DNA of 64,000 nt from Cellulophaga sp. Hel_I_12 (GTDB taxonomy: Bacteria > Bacteroidota > Bacteroidia > Flavobacteriales > Flavobacteriaceae). Made by a program: the position numbers and the translations under genes. This document shows, one piece after another, positions 46,243 to 54,799 of the stretch; the stretch's first letter is position 1, and each line of letters begins with the position of its first letter. The stretch spans positions 3,661,501 to 3,725,500 of the forward strand of contig NZ_JUHB01000001.1 in NCBI RefSeq assembly GCF_000799565.1. The letters are read 5' to 3'. The notes under the pieces are model-generated. The model had not been told where the DNA came from. It searched no databases and saw only the letters and a list, made by a program, of their open reading frames with translations.

Positions 46243-46818
46243 ATGAGTAAGATAAAGGAATTAACAAAACATTTAAGGCGAGGGAAAGTATATCGTAGGG
46301 TAGAGCTAGAACTTTGGTCCAATGCGGTTGATCGTCATATTGCAGAACTTTTAGAAGATAAAACGCTACAGAGGCTTTCTCCTGGACTCTACTATTATCC
46401 TAGAAAGACGGCATTTGGGGTAGCACCTCCGGATGAAGAAACTCTAGTGCGTAGTTTTTTGAAAGAAGATGAGTTTTTATTAATGTCTCCCAATGATTAT
46501 AATACCTTAGGAGTAGGTACTACACAATTGTATAACAAACGCCTAGTCTATAATCATAAAAGGCATGGGAAATTTGTATTAGGTGGTAGAACATTTTTTT
46601 TTCATGTAAAACCTCGTTTTCCTAAAAAATTAACTACGGAATTTTTATTGGTGGATTTGGTAAACAATCTTGATAAACTCGCTGAAGACCCCAATGAAGT
46701 ACTAACCAATGTGAAGGACAGGGCTAAAACATTGAATACTGCGAAGCTTCTAAAAGCAGTGAAAAACTATGGTGGGGTACAAGCTAAAAAAGTGTTTAGC
46801 ACGGACTTAATTCATTAA
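46243..46818 (+). CDS. AbiEi-type antitoxin (DUF6088)
   Basis: 191 aa. N-terminal winged helix (LRRGKVYRRVELELWSNAVD; LQRLSPGLYYYPRKTAFG) that serves as a DNA-binding antitoxin part, then the AbiEi C-terminal domain (VLTNVKDRAKTLNTAKLLK). It is the antitoxin of a type IV pair and represses its own operon. An unusually clear GAAGGAG sits very close before the ATG. The toxin gene follows after 11 bp. Confidence 0.88.
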   Translation: MSKIKELTKHLRRGKVYRRVELELWSNAVDRHIAELLEDKTLQRLSPGLYYYPRKTAFGVAPPDEETLVRSFLKEDEFLLMSPNDYNTLGVGTTQLYNKRLVYNHKRHGKFVLGGRTFFFHVKPRFPKKLTTEFLLVDLVNNLDKLAEDPNEVLTNVKDRAKTLNTAKLLKAVKNYGGVQAKKVFSTDLIH

Positions 46819-46829
46819 ACGCAGTTCTT

Positions 46830-47786
46830 ATGCCTAGTAACTATCTTCATGAGCATCTTGATTTTATTAATCTATTGCGAATTATAGGACAAGAAAGAGA
46901 TATTCAAATTCAATTAATTGAAAAGGATTACTGGATTATGCATGTGCTTTATGGTCTGAAAAAACAAGGTTTTGATTTTGAATTGAAAGGCGGAACTTCT
47001 TTATCTAAAGGCTATAAAATTATCGATCGATTTTCTGAAGATATTGACATTCATATCAAACCTCCGATGGCGTTAAAAGTGAATGAAAATCCCAAAAATA
47101 CCAAGGATAATAGTATTCAATCTCGTAAGGAATTCTATGATTGGCTTGCTGAACATCTCGAGATTGATGGTATTGTAAAAATAGAAAGAGATACTGCTTT
47201 TGACGATGAATCTTATTATCGTAGTGGTGGAATTCGGCTTTTTTATGAGGCTAAAACGGGAAATTTGGAAGGTATCAAAGAAGGAATTTTATTGGAAGCA
47301 GGTTTTGATACAGTAACTCCAAACAAACAATTACAAATAAGTTCCTGGGCCTTTGATAAAGCATACAATACTTCGGGAATCAGTATTGTAGATAATCGAG
47401 CCAATAATGTTGTATGTTACCATCCTGGTTATACATTCATTGAGAAACTGCAAACAATCGCTACTAAATACAGACAAGAGCAAAGTGGAGAACCACCACG
47501 GGCTAATCTAATGCGACAATATTACGATGTATATTGTTTGTTAGCCTTAGAAGAAGTACAAAATTTTATAGGAAAACCAGCATATCATAAGCATAAAAAA
47601 ACGCGCTTTCCTAAAGTGGATTTCGAGATTCCTATTTCAGAAAATGAAGCATTTTTATTAAACGATATGGATATCAGAGAAACTTTCAAAAAAAGATATA
47701 AAGCTACTGCATCACTTTATTATGCTGGACAGCCTAACTTTGAAGACCTTTTGATACGAATTAAAAAGTATATTGATCAATTATGA
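46830..47786 (+). CDS. AbiEii/AbiGii nucleotidyltransferase toxin
   Basis: 318 aa. Nucleotidyltransferase motif FELKGGTSLSKGYKIIDRFS followed by EDIDIHI (the catalytic G-S/T and DxD pattern) near residue 50-80, and a C-terminal helical part with YYDVYCLLALEEV. These toxins transfer nucleotides to tRNA or other targets and mediate phage abortive infection and element maintenance. Directly follows its antitoxin. It is the last plus-strand gene before the cassette array. Confidence 0.92.
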   Translation: MPSNYLHEHLDFINLLRIIGQERDIQIQLIEKDYWIMHVLYGLKKQGFDFELKGGTSLSKGYKIIDRFSEDIDIHIKPPMALKVNENPKNTKDNSIQSRKEFYDWLAEHLEIDGIVKIERDTAFDDESYYRSGGIRLFYEAKTGNLEGIKEGILLEAGFDTVTPNKQLQISSWAFDKAYNTSGISIVDNRANNVVCYHPGYTFIEKLQTIATKYRQEQSGEPPRANLMRQYYDVYCLLALEEVQNFIGKPAYHKHKKTRFPKVDFEIPISENEAFLLNDMDIRETFKKRYKATASLYYAGQPNFEDLLIRIKKYIDQL

Positions 47787-47872
47787 AGTTTTTGCAGTGA
47801 AATTATTTTACGATATTCATTTTTCTCTGAGAAGTTTTGAATCTCAACTGATTGGATAAAAGATAGAATAAA

Positions 47873-48385
47873 TCATTCATAGGTTAAATGCTGCATAAAC
47901 CAAATACGAACGGTTTTTTTTCCAATTACTCCATTTTTCAAATCAGCTGGAATCTCCCAAATATCAAATTTAGTTGGCCAGTCCGTTTTATAACCTTCTG
48001 CGGTCGGGTTAAACTTAAATCGGCTTTTTGCGAAATCATTTTCTTTAAACCTTTTCACAATGCTCTGAAGTAAATTCCAAATATCTTTTTCGTATTGGTC
48101 GATTGTCTCAGCTGTAAAGTCATAATAATAGTCTGGTTCAGCATTCCAAAAAATTTTGCATGCTGTTCCTTTGTCACATTTCGGACTGTTAATTATCCAT
48201 TGCAAAACGACTGCTCCATCATCCCAATTGTAGTTGTCGGCAAGATAATATTGCTCCGCTGAATTTAGTGTTTTAAACTTCTCAAAATCGGGGATAGTTT
48301 CTTCATCATTTTCGATATCATCATCAAGTGAGAATCCGATAAAGTTTTTCTTAATCATTAATATTTTATGTGGACGAATTATCAT
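47873..48385 (-). CDS. DUF4274-like protein (cassette A)
   Basis: 170 aa, acidic, cytoplasmic. The segment LNSAEQYYLADNYNWDDGAV then VLQWIINSPKCDKGTACKIFW matches DUF4274 proteins, which occur beside polymorphic toxins and in mobile cargo. ATG at 48385 immediately follows the upstream gene's stop; an internal ATG at 48358 is possible. It is the distal gene of cassette A. The cassette has lost its own tail terminus, so the array ends here. Confidence 0.75.
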   Translation of the reverse strand: MIIRPHKILMIKKNFIGFSLDDDIENDEETIPDFEKFKTLNSAEQYYLADNYNWDDGAVVLQWIINSPKCDKGTACKIFWNAEPDYYYDFTAETIDQYEKDIWNLLQSIVKRFKENDFAKSRFKFNPTAEGYKTDWPTKFDIWEIPADLKNGVIGKKTVRIWFMQHLTYE

Positions 48386-48706
48386 TTATTCGGTAGGATA
48401 TTTTTTGTTCAAGTCCAACTTTTGATGACCAAAAATTTTATTCATTTTTAAATTAATAACAATTACTATGTAAATATTTTCCTTGTCTGTTGGCAACAAT
48501 ATATGGTCATATGTATTTTGGTCATTTCGATAGACATATTCGACTGTTTCACTTTCATAAGTTATTTGATTAATTACTTTCTTTTCAGTCAATTCTCTAA
48601 CATAGTCCCAAATGTCAATCGGTTCCTCAATTTCCATTGGGGTTATGTCTGTCATTTTATTCCCGAAAGTATTCTCGAATTCAGATTTGGTTAATTCGTA
48701 TGTCAT
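48386..48706 (-). CDS. Small protein of unknown function (cassette A)
   Basis: 106 aa, acidic, no membrane segment. The C-terminal half looks like a beta sheet (VEYVYRNDQNTYDHILLP; NIYIVIVINLKMNKIFGHQ). The stop touches the next start (TAA-ATG), so it is coupled with the DUF4274 gene; the pair may be a toxin/immunity-type or partner pair. Start lies 10 bp after the end of the cassette terminus. Confidence 0.65.
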   Translation of the reverse strand: MTYELTKSEFENTFGNKMTDITPMEIEEPIDIWDYVRELTEKKVINQITYESETVEYVYRNDQNTYDHILLPTDKENIYIVIVINLKMNKIFGHQKLDLNKKYPTE

Positions 48707-48716
48707 TTTTTTGCAT

Positions 48717-48853
48717 TAAACACAACGGTTCGTATAACCGCAGTTACGGGTTAATATGCGTTAATTTTCGGTTTAGCACAGACGTTAGCAATTCCAAGTG
48801 GATTCGGACGTAGTCGAATCCGCCGTAATTGCGGTTATACATTGTTGTAGTGC
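48717..48853 (-). repeat. attC-like site 1 (cassettes A/B), short class
   Basis: 137 bp. Left terminus TAAACACAAC (leader of A), right terminus GTTGTAGTGC (tail of B). Inner arms GTATAACCGCAGTTACGG / CCGTAATTGCGGTTATAC; internal hairpin GGATTCGG / CCGAATCC-type. Confidence 0.85.
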
Positions 48854-48859
48854 GTTTTT

Positions 48860-49459
48860 TCATTTTTCAGATAACAGTTTTACAATATTCTGGCGATATT
48901 CCTCATCCTTTTCATTCAATTCGACAGTTCCGTTTTTTAAGTCAGGATTTAGATAGAATTCAGCGTATAGATTTTGCTCATTGTTGTCGTCAAAAAACAG
49001 CTTAAATTTAAATCGACCATTTTCTAAAGTTGCGTTTTCTCGGTTTAAAGGAAATATTGTGAAAGTCAGTTTTTCGGTCGAGAATTTCGTTTGTTTAGGT
49101 TGTCCGTAAAGTTTAGAAATTATACCTATTAGCTTATCGCTTTCAGTTCCGATTGATTGTATTTTAATCCCGTTTTCTACAAATCTGGTATTATCAATCT
49201 CATTATTCACGATTCCAGCTGGAATTCCGTCCGCAATATTGATTTTTAGTCCAACAATCTGATTTTCATATTTTGCTTTACAAGTCAAACTCCAAAATCC
49301 ATTGTCTATTTTTTCCTTTTTAGTGATTGTGAAAATTAAATCTTGCCAACCTTCTTCAGCGTCTTGATTTGAAGTCAGTTCAATTAGATTTTTGTTTTGA
49401 CTAAATCCGAAAACGCTACTTAAAATTCCCATTATTAATATCAGTTTCTTGATTTTCAT
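48860..49459 (-). CDS. Secreted protein of unknown function (cassette B)
   Basis: 199 aa with a signal peptide (MKIKKLILIMGILSSVFGFS). The mature part is predicted mostly beta (FWSLTCKAKYENQIVGLKI; GRFKFKLFFDDNNEQNLYA) and ends with a charged tail. No family recognised. The IS481-type element is inserted in its 5' leader, so it has probably lost contact with any upstream promoter. Confidence 0.7.
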   Translation of the reverse strand: MKIKKLILIMGILSSVFGFSQNKNLIELTSNQDAEEGWQDLIFTITKKEKIDNGFWSLTCKAKYENQIVGLKINIADGIPAGIVNNEIDNTRFVENGIKIQSIGTESDKLIGIISKLYGQPKQTKFSTEKLTFTIFPLNRENATLENGRFKFKLFFDDNNEQNLYAEFYLNPDLKNGTVELNEKDEEYRQNIVKLLSEK

Positions 49460-49475
49460 TAGGTTGCTCTCAAAT

Positions 49476-50787
49476 GTTCGTTAAGGCACATAGTTTACAC
49501 AAGTTAAAGATTAGGGTTTACACTAAATTAGTTTCTAGCCTTGTTGCTTGTTGTTTATTTCTTAAATACTTTTCATCAAAGAAACCTAAAAATACGTTTC
49601 TATAAAATACCCTCCAAATACCATTACCCATTTCTTGAATACCTATGTATTTCCCTGTTAAAGCTGCGGTTACATATACCCAATAATAAGATTTCCATCT
49701 GATAGATCCATTTTGAGTTACTTTAAGCACTTTGTATTGCGCATCGTAATCAAAGTTAGGTATTTTTTCAAGGAATGGTCTAGTAGAAAAATCATGTATA
49801 GCAGCAGGAGTTTTCATGTCTAATGCTTCATGTGGTCTTATGTGATTATATTCCTTTACAAAGTGATTTAAACGCCTTTGCTGGGCTTTTAAATCATAAG
49901 CCGAGGGTTTGGCACAAGCTGCTTTTAAATCTCGATGCATGCGTTCATGTCTTCCGTTTTGTTCCGGATGAGCAGGGTCTGAAAAAACAGGTGTAATACC
50001 CAGCTCAATAAACCAATACGAGAGCTGCGTAAAGCGTTGAATGGTACGTACAGAACCAAAGGGACTACCGTTGTCTGTGTGTATTTGTTTAGGGATGCCA
50101 AAGGTTCTAAAGACCCTTGTAAATTCAGCCTTAGCAGACTTTAGGTTTTCATGATAATGGCCTTTGGCGGTAAATAGAAATCGACTTTTAGAGTCAGCAA
50201 TAGTAAGTGGATGACAATAGATTTTATTGCCCATTAAAAACTTTCCTTTATAGTCCGCACTCCATACTTCATTACACTCTTTTGGGTCGAAAATAGGGTA
50301 TACCGGTTTAACTCTTCGCATCCTTTTTTGCGGGCATACTAAACCGTTTTTCTTTAGGATGTTGTGAATTGTAACCACAGAAGGCACTTCTTGTTTTGTA
50401 AACTCGTTAAACAACAATTCCTTAATTTTTTTTGCTCCCCAATGCTTGTGTTTTTTCTTTAGTTTTAGAATACCATCAACGATATTTTGATTGGTTGCAT
50501 TAGGGTGTTTTCCTGGAGCTCTGGACTGTTCTCTTAAGGCTTCAAAACCTTGTTTTTCGAACCTGCTGATCAACTTATAAGCCGTTGGTCTAGAGATTTC
50601 AAAACTTTTGCATAATTCCGTAATGGTGTATTTTCCAGTCCGCCATTCACAAATAAATTCAATTTTTTGTTCCATAGTTGTTGTTTCTTTCCAAGGCATA
50701 ATTTCTGAGTTTTATTCAGAAAATTAGTCTTTAAAAGTGTAAACTATGTGCCTTTAAATTTGTAAAGGATGTCCCTTTAACGTACCC
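49476..50787 (-). mobile_element. IS481-family insertion sequence in the leader of cassette B
   Basis: About 1.3 kb. Imperfect inverted ends of about 25 bp: GTTCGTTAAGGCACATAG then TTTACA at the left; complement of TGTAAAGGATGTCCCTTTAA then CGTAC at the right. A possible target duplication CAAAT lies at 49471-49475 and 50787-50791. Removing it joins the cassette terminus GTTGTAGTGC to ATTTG and the gene leader. Confidence 0.85.
49518..50699 (-). CDS. IS481-family transposase
   Basis: 393 aa, intact. N-terminal HTH (KYTITELCKSFEISRPTAYK), then the rve DDE core with D in VWSADYKGKF, D in HTDNGSPFG and E in QNGRHERMH (about residues 165-275), followed by HIRPHEALDMKTPA and a C-terminal beta-rich extension. 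Complete reading frame, so the element may be active. A relic of one end of the same element lies at 14240. Confidence 0.93.
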   Translation of the reverse strand: MPWKETTTMEQKIEFICEWRTGKYTITELCKSFEISRPTAYKLISRFEKQGFEALREQSRAPGKHPNATNQNIVDGILKLKKKHKHWGAKKIKELLFNEFTKQEVPSVVTIHNILKKNGLVCPQKRMRRVKPVYPIFDPKECNEVWSADYKGKFLMGNKIYCHPLTIADSKSRFLFTAKGHYHENLKSAKAEFTRVFRTFGIPKQIHTDNGSPFGSVRTIQRFTQLSYWFIELGITPVFSDPAHPEQNGRHERMHRDLKAACAKPSAYDLKAQQRRLNHFVKEYNHIRPHEALDMKTPAAIHDFSTRPFLEKIPNFDYDAQYKVLKVTQNGSIRWKSYYWVYVTAALTGKYIGIQEMGNGIWRVFYRNVFLGFFDEKYLRNKQQATRLETNLV

Positions 50788-50791
50788 AAAT

Positions 50792-50926
50792 GCACTACAA
50801 CGTTTAGTATAAGAATAGTAGACGACTTCGTGGCACTTTCCTATCAAGTTACAAGAAAGTCGAAGCGGACTACAACCCCTGAATTTACTACTGTCTCGGC
50901 TATTATTTTTATATATTGTTGTGTGT
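50792..50926 (-). repeat. attC-like site 2 (cassettes B/C), short class
   Basis: 135 bp. Left terminus GCACTACAAC (leader of B), right terminus GTTGTGTGT (tail of C). Internal hairpin CTTTCCTATCAAGTTACAAG with GAAAG pairing. Confidence 0.85.
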
Positions 50927-50933
50927 TCGTGCT

Positions 50934-52547
50934 TTATTTCAATTCTTGTCCTTTTATTAATCTTACGATATTCTCTTTCGTGTCTATATTTGGTTCAATT
51001 TCTTTTAAGTGTCTTATTTCTTTCTCAATTTCTGACGACCAATTTTCTAGTTTCCACTTATCCAAAACTTTGATTGCCATATTTCTATTTCTTGTTACTG
51101 GGCTTTTAAGAGCTGTCATAATAATCTTCTCTCCTTTTTTGGGATAATTCTCCAAAAAGGTAGTTGCATTCTCAAGACTGGCATGCTTATCGTAATTATC
51201 ACCAAATCCATTCGAATCTTTTACTCCTGACGCTAACTCATCAATGGGTAAATGTCTAAGCGCAAAGTCTATAATTTTGTCCGAATGTACAGGAGAACTA
51301 TAGTGTGTAACATCATACCAAGCTGAACTGTCAAGTGGATTTTCTTCCAGCTTTGCCCAAACAGTTTCCCATAAATCAATTCCTAATTTCTCAGATGCTT
51401 GCTTTGCATTCCAATAAATCACATTGTCCTTGCTTTTCAATCCTTCATATGCAACAACTTTCCATTCTTTGCTTTTTAAAATTCCAACAATTTCAATTAT
51501 ACAGTTTGAAATTATATCATGATTCCAACCGTTTTTCTTTTGCTCTCCAATATCGTTTTGTAACTCAGTAAGAAAGTCTTTAATTTTATGTAAAGCATTA
51601 AAGTCTGAAATGTCGGTCGTGTGTGTTTTTGAATGCCTTATGAAGTGGTGAATTACTTGTGCAGCAAAAGAATAAGTAGTAATATCTTCGGCAGGACTAT
51701 GCTCCACGATAAGTGCTTCAATAATGTCAGAAGCTGATTTATAAAGTTTGTGTTCAATTTTTCCGCTTTCTATTTTTTTATGTAATTCACCATTGACTGC
51801 ACAAGTGTAAGCCAAATATTCGTACATAATATTGTTTTTATAACCATCTGATATTAACCAATCTTTTATTGGCTCACTCGATTCTGGATTTGCTAATCTG
51901 TCGACCAATTGAATTTTCCCCCAACCATCTACTTTTCGAGCTAATTCCCAAAGGTCATTTTCAGCATTGTCAGATAAATTGGCAATTGCAATCGATGAAT
52001 AAACGGTAAATTCATCGTGCAATCCTAGAATTTTTATATCGTTAAGAATAGATTTATTTTGACACAACCCCAAAATCGCAATCCCGAACTTTACAGCGTT
52101 TCTTTTATTAGTCTTCGTTGCTAAATCTTTTGCATAATTGAACAGATAAGGTTTAATAGATAATGCTTCATTTGCGACTGTCTGCAAAAACTCGTCAATA
52201 ATTCCAATTACACCTTCATTTTCAGTAATTAATCTATAAAACTCTTGTTCGCTTATTTTGTCTCCATTTTTCGCAATTTTTTTTAAGTGCTTTGTAAGTT
52301 CAACAATTCTCTTTTTAGAATCACCTGAATCATCTGCCCCAAACATTGCATCCATAAGTCCAGGAGCAAACCTTATATTCTCATCCTCTTTTTTTTCATC
52401 AGGCAGGTCATTTGTTGTTTCTGCTAAATTGCCATTATTGTCTAAGCGAGAAGATAGAAATTTGAGAATAGAATTTTTTGTTCTCCATTCTCTAACCTCT
52501 ATTGTCGGTTTTGAATCAAATATGTCTTGTAACCACTTTTTAATCAT
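50934..52547 (-). CDS. HEAT-like repeat protein of unknown function (cassette C)
   Basis: 537 aa from the ATG at 52547 (MIKKWLQDIF), which lies 22 nt inside the cassette; a longer in-frame start lies in the site itself and is unlikely. All-helical with regular 35-45 residue units (VYSSIAIANLSDNAENDLWE; WELARKVDGWGKIQLVDRLA; ENATTFLENYPKKGEKIIMT), which suggests an alpha-solenoid. No catalytic motif seen. One of the longest genes of the array. Confidence 0.75.
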   Translation of the reverse strand: MIKKWLQDIFDSKPTIEVREWRTKNSILKFLSSRLDNNGNLAETTNDLPDEKKEDENIRFAPGLMDAMFGADDSGDSKKRIVELTKHLKKIAKNGDKISEQEFYRLITENEGVIGIIDEFLQTVANEALSIKPYLFNYAKDLATKTNKRNAVKFGIAILGLCQNKSILNDIKILGLHDEFTVYSSIAIANLSDNAENDLWELARKVDGWGKIQLVDRLANPESSEPIKDWLISDGYKNNIMYEYLAYTCAVNGELHKKIESGKIEHKLYKSASDIIEALIVEHSPAEDITTYSFAAQVIHHFIRHSKTHTTDISDFNALHKIKDFLTELQNDIGEQKKNGWNHDIISNCIIEIVGILKSKEWKVVAYEGLKSKDNVIYWNAKQASEKLGIDLWETVWAKLEENPLDSSAWYDVTHYSSPVHSDKIIDFALRHLPIDELASGVKDSNGFGDNYDKHASLENATTFLENYPKKGEKIIMTALKSPVTRNRNMAIKVLDKWKLENWSSEIEKEIRHLKEIEPNIDTKENIVRLIKGQELK

Positions 52548-52568
52548 TGGCACTGTCTTTTTTGCATT

Positions 52569-52769
52569 ACACACAACGTTTGGGCTATGATTAGTGCGGG
52601 GCAGAAATCCGACGGATTTCCAACTAAGCACTAAGCAAAAGCAGTTTTTTTTGTTTTAATTTTTAGCTTTCAAAGCAAAATCAAACTGATTTTGCGCACT
52701 TTATAAATATACTCAAAGCACTGAACTAAACACCAAAGCCCGCATTAATTATAGCCGTTGTTGGGCACA
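52569..52769 (-). repeat. attC-like site 3 (cassettes C/D), long class
   Basis: 201 bp. Left terminus ACACACAAC (leader of C), right terminus GTTGGGCACA (tail of D). Two internal hairpins (GGAAATCC-type; CAAAATCAAACTGATTTTG). Confidence 0.85.
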
Positions 52770-52783
52770 GGTTTTTTATTTGT

Positions 52784-53344
52784 TTAGTGCAAATTCAATT
52801 GATTGTTCGCAGAGCGCTTAAATAGCATGCTCGATAAATAAAACAGAAAAGCAAAAAATCCGCTTAATAAAAAAACTCCAGTCACACTTGGTGACCATGA
52901 AATTTCTGATGGTGGCCAAATAATTATTGCTATCATTGGTACCATCATTTGAACAACAGATGCAACTAATAAAGTTTTTGACATTCCTTTGGCCTTAAAT
53001 CGAGAAATCAGAGCACCTACCAGACCTACCAAAAAAACTGCCCCAAACAAAAGATTGGCATCTTGGTTTTCACTGCCTATAATTCCCACAGCACCATTCA
53101 CCCAAAATAGCAAAAAGGCACCCAAAAGTCCTATTACAAAAGCAATTTTATAGGTGGTTTTTTTTGATTTTATCGAGACAATTTCATAGGCGATTCCTAT
53201 TCCGATCAATACAATTCCCATTATTAAGAAATCGGTCAAGTCCCAGTTTATTTCATCAGTAAATCTCATTGCAATAAACGGAATTAGTAAAGTGCAAATC
53301 ACAAAGACAATCCAACCAACAAGTCTTTTAGTATCTAAAATCAT
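52784..53344 (-). CDS. Membrane protein of unknown function (cassette D)
   Basis: 186 aa with six membrane helices in three hairpins (LVGWIVFVICTLLIPFIA; FLIMGIVLIGIGIAYEI; IAFVIGLLGAFLLFWV and three more). No conserved polar motif and no recognised family. The start lies about 57 nt after the cassette terminus. Confidence 0.7.
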   Translation of the reverse strand: MILDTKRLVGWIVFVICTLLIPFIAMRFTDEINWDLTDFLIMGIVLIGIGIAYEIVSIKSKKTTYKIAFVIGLLGAFLLFWVNGAVGIIGSENQDANLLFGAVFLVGLVGALISRFKAKGMSKTLLVASVVQMMVPMIAIIIWPPSEISWSPSVTGVFLLSGFFAFLFYLSSMLFKRSANNQLNLH

Positions 53345-53400
53345 ATTCTAATTTAATGATTTTAACTCATTTTTCATAAACTTTCCATTTTCAGTTTACT

Positions 53401-53537
53401 TGTGCCCAACGTTTATGTATAAGAATAGTTGCGGGTTTGTATGCGAGGATTTTCCGAAGGAAAATCAGATGTTACAAACACGCAACGACCTTTGGCTAAG
53501 CACTAAACCGCAATTATTTTTATACGGTGTTGTGCTT
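53401..53537 (-). repeat. attC-like site 4 (cassettes D/E), short class
   Basis: 137 bp. Left terminus TGTGCCCAAC (leader of D), right terminus GTTGTGCTT (tail of E). Internal hairpin GATTTTCC-GAA-GGAAAATC. The 3' end of the cassette E gene runs into the site. Confidence 0.85.
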
Positions 53538-53955
53538 TCGTACTTTATTCTCATATGTTCTTCTGGACCGAAACGGTCAAAAACAAAGTGCACTATTTTA
53601 ATTCCATTAATTGACCATTCATAGTTGTCAAATCCATCATTCCCTTTCGATTTTCCAGTTGGATTTCCAAATGCTTTTTCAAAATGAGATTGGAAGTCAT
53701 CGAATGATTTTATTTGGTCGCTATAATCTGTTCTAAAGAATTCTAACTCATTTAAAAATCCTTTTTTCCTCGGTTCAAAGTGAAATCCGATTAAGCATTG
53801 CAATCCGTTAAGTGATTCACAAGAGATTGAGTAATATCCAGCCGTCACATTTTTCAATTCCGTTTCCTTAAATAATTCAACGAGTTCTTTCTCGTTATAT
53901 TCCAAGGAATAAATACATTCGGATTATCTATTTTAAAACCTTTTTCTATTTCCAT
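53465..53955 (-). pseudogene. Small unknown protein gene, frameshifted near its 5' end (cassette E)
   Basis: The expected start is the ATG at 53955 (MEIEKGFKIDNPNVFIPWNI), which lies 19 nt after the cassette terminus; the frame then breaks at AATATAACGAG, and the remaining protein continues in another frame from about 53905 as NEKELVELFKETELKNVTAG. One missing base explains it. The rest (GYYSISCESLNGLQCLIGF; EWSINGIKIVHFVFD) has no breaks, so loss is recent, or translation restarts at the TTG at 53905. The final about 22 codons lie in the recombination site. Family not named. Confidence 0.65.
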
Positions 53956-53973
53956 TCTTGGTTTTCAGGTATG

Positions 53974-54109
53974 AAGCACAACGTTTAGTATAACCGCAGT
54001 TACGGGATTAAATTTAATGTTTTTCGGATAAGCACCGACGGTAGCAATTACGCGTGGATTTGGACGCAGTCGAATCCGCCGTAATTGCGGTTATACAGTG
54101 TTGCCAGTA
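53974..54109 (-). repeat. attC-like site 5 (cassettes E/F), short class
   Basis: 136 bp. Left terminus AAGCACAAC (leader of E), right terminus GTTGCCAGTA (tail of F). Inner sequence close to sites 1 and 13. Confidence 0.85.
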
Positions 54110-54113
54110 GTTT

Positions 54114-54641
54114 TTATTTATAGATGTATTTTTCAAACTCCGATTTGTCTATTTTTTCCATTTCGCCATTTGATTTTTCGAGAAAGTATTCAAACGATTT
54201 TTTGTTATAGTCAAATTTCGACCAAGCAAAAGTCTTTTCGATACTGTCGTTTTGATAATAGTCAGTTTCTGATTTAGCGTTTAATAATCCGAACTCAATT
54301 ACCTTCTTGAAATGTCCAATTCGAGGTTCTGGCTTCCACCAATAAGTGGCGAATTGGTCAGATTCATATTTATTTTTTTCCCAATCTTTTTCAATTGTTG
54401 GAATCCCGAAGTTTTTCCGTTCAGAGTTAAATTCAATTCCATAATTCTTTTTTAGTGGAATTATGTGTTTTGATCCTTCTTTTAACCCAACAAATAAGAG
54501 TATAGCAAGAAGTACAGCTCCAACGGCTCTTATAGATTTTGTAAAATCTGTTGGATTTTTTTTGTAATCTTTACGATAAGCGAAAAATATCACTAACGGA
54601 ACAAACAAAAGTCCGATTATTATGTAGATACTATAGTTCAT
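54114..54641 (-). CDS. Membrane protein of unknown function (cassette F)
   Basis: 175 aa. Two N-terminal membrane helices (IYIIIGLLFVPLVIFFAY; AVGAVLLAILLFVGL) and a soluble C-terminal domain of about 115 residues, probably extracytoplasmic (WWKPEPRIGHFKKVIEF; FAWSKFDYNKKSFEYFLEK). No family recognised. Fits its cassette tightly: start 8 bp after one terminus, stop 4 bp before the other. Confidence 0.7.
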   Translation of the reverse strand: MNYSIYIIIGLLFVPLVIFFAYRKDYKKNPTDFTKSIRAVGAVLLAILLFVGLKEGSKHIIPLKKNYGIEFNSERKNFGIPTIEKDWEKNKYESDQFATYWWKPEPRIGHFKKVIEFGLLNAKSETDYYQNDSIEKTFAWSKFDYNKKSFEYFLEKSNGEMEKIDKSEFEKYIYK

Positions 54642-54648
54642 TTTAAAT

Positions 54649-54785
54649 TACTGGCAACGGTTGGGCTATGGTTTCGTTGCGTGAAAATCCGCAAGGATTT
54701 TCCGTCGTAAACCGAAGATAGCAAATTTGCGAGGACTTTCTGCTAGGAAAGTCAGAAGCAATGAACTATAGCCGTTGTTACCTGC
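54649..54785 (-). repeat. attC-like site 6 (cassettes F/G), short class
   Basis: 137 bp. Left terminus TACTGGCAAC (leader of F), right terminus GTTACCTGC (tail of G). Two internal hairpins: GAAAATCC / GGATTTTC and GACTTTC / GAAAGTC. Confidence 0.85.
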
Positions 54786-54799
54786 TTGCTTTTTAAATT

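Noticed and set aside
50830..51147. Plus-strand reading frames in the array region (also at 51335, 52258, 57383 and others)
   Set aside because: They lie opposite well-supported minus-strand genes or across recombination sites and show no protein family.
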